Source: Diphasiastrum complanatum
Lineage: Eukaryota; Streptophyta; Lycopodiopsida; Lycopodiales; Lycopodiaceae
Direction: 5' to 3'
NCBI GenBank assembly: GCA_029204225.1
Contig: CM055099.1
Location: 56,048,386 to 56,112,385, forward strand
DNA length: 64,000 bases
The notes under the pieces are model-generated. The model saw only the letters and a list, made by a program, of their open reading frames with translations. It ran no database searches and was not told the DNA's origin. Within the stretch, counting starts at the first letter, position 1; every line of letters begins with the position of its first letter. The position numbers and the translations under genes were made by a program. This document shows, piece by piece, positions 63,810-64,000 of the stretch.

Positions 63810-64000
63810 AGTGTTGCCATTGTCATCTACACTCCATGCAAGCTTGCAGCATTGAATGGTAGAAATAAAAGTAATCTCAATCACTTAGTCTCATTGATCG
63901 TTAATTAACCATATTCACCAGGCCCAAAGGCTGTAGAGGTGGGCAACTGGTGGATCTGGATCTTGGAACGTGTTCAAATCTCGGACCATCCTAGTCAATG
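63810..64000 (+). repeat. Dispersed repeat, copy 2 (runs off the right edge)
   Basis: Matches 17663-17982 in the same orientation, lacking the 45-bp tandem duplication and about 70 bp of the first copy. In the first copy the repeat lies about 0.6 kb upstream of the PR-10-like start codon. Confidence 0.85.

Overview
The window is nuclear DNA of a land plant. The evidence is two spliced plant genes (a Bet v 1/PR-10 family gene with the family's phase-1 intron, and a seven-exon eEF1B-gamma gene), plant-type LTR retrotransposons (Ty1/copia, Ty3/gypsy chromoviruses, Tat/Athila-like elements with a tRNA-Asp primer site), and long (GA)n/(CT)n tracts. Species cannot be read from the sequence; a transposon-rich genome, possibly a fern or other seed-free plant, is only a guess. 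There is no operon, CRISPR array, rRNA or tRNA gene.

Layout. 1-4.9 kb: copia fragments and an internally deleted copia element (1276-4113) with matching target-site duplications. 4.9-10.9 kb: a decayed gypsy chromovirus on the minus strand. 10.9-14.9 kb: a mosaic of copia fragments in both orientations. 14.9-16.05 kb: microsatellites, a foldback and a poly-G tract. 17.66-19.6 kb: a dispersed repeat followed by the PR-10-like gene (18611-19242), apparently intact with TATA box and poly(A) signal. 20.97-25.15 kb: a damaged copia element between inverted LTR-like arms. 26.0-26.4 kb: a lone LTR with primer site. 28.1-34.13 kb: the eEF1B-gamma gene on the minus strand, apparently intact, with a hAT transposase fossil in its 3.3-kb first intron and a LINE fossil just upstream (34.4-35.5 kb). 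37-47.3 kb: a second gypsy chromovirus on the minus strand, split inside its chromodomain by a complete non-autonomous Tat-like element (38301-44260) with 5-bp target-site duplications. 47.3-49.5 kb: two intronless pseudogenes, NADPH-thioredoxin reductase and COP9 signalosome subunit 6. 51.4-56.3 kb: a near full-length copia element on the minus strand. 56.86-62.75 kb: a second Tat-like element with gag-protease, an integrase tail and an extra ORF. The right edge holds a copia fossil and a second copy of the repeat that precedes the PR-10 gene.

Only two genes look functional: eEF1B-gamma (translation elongation) and the PR-10-like ligand-binding protein. They share no pathway; the rest is transposon sediment. 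The most unusual signals are the arrays of alternating AACTCTCGCAG / CTGCGAGAGTT half-sites in the Tat-like leaders and 3' region, a cluster of short palindromes in a gypsy LTR, a tandemly duplicated splice acceptor in eEF1B-gamma, and an extra Tat-like ORF with its own promoter-like sequence. I found no convincing new multi-gene system.
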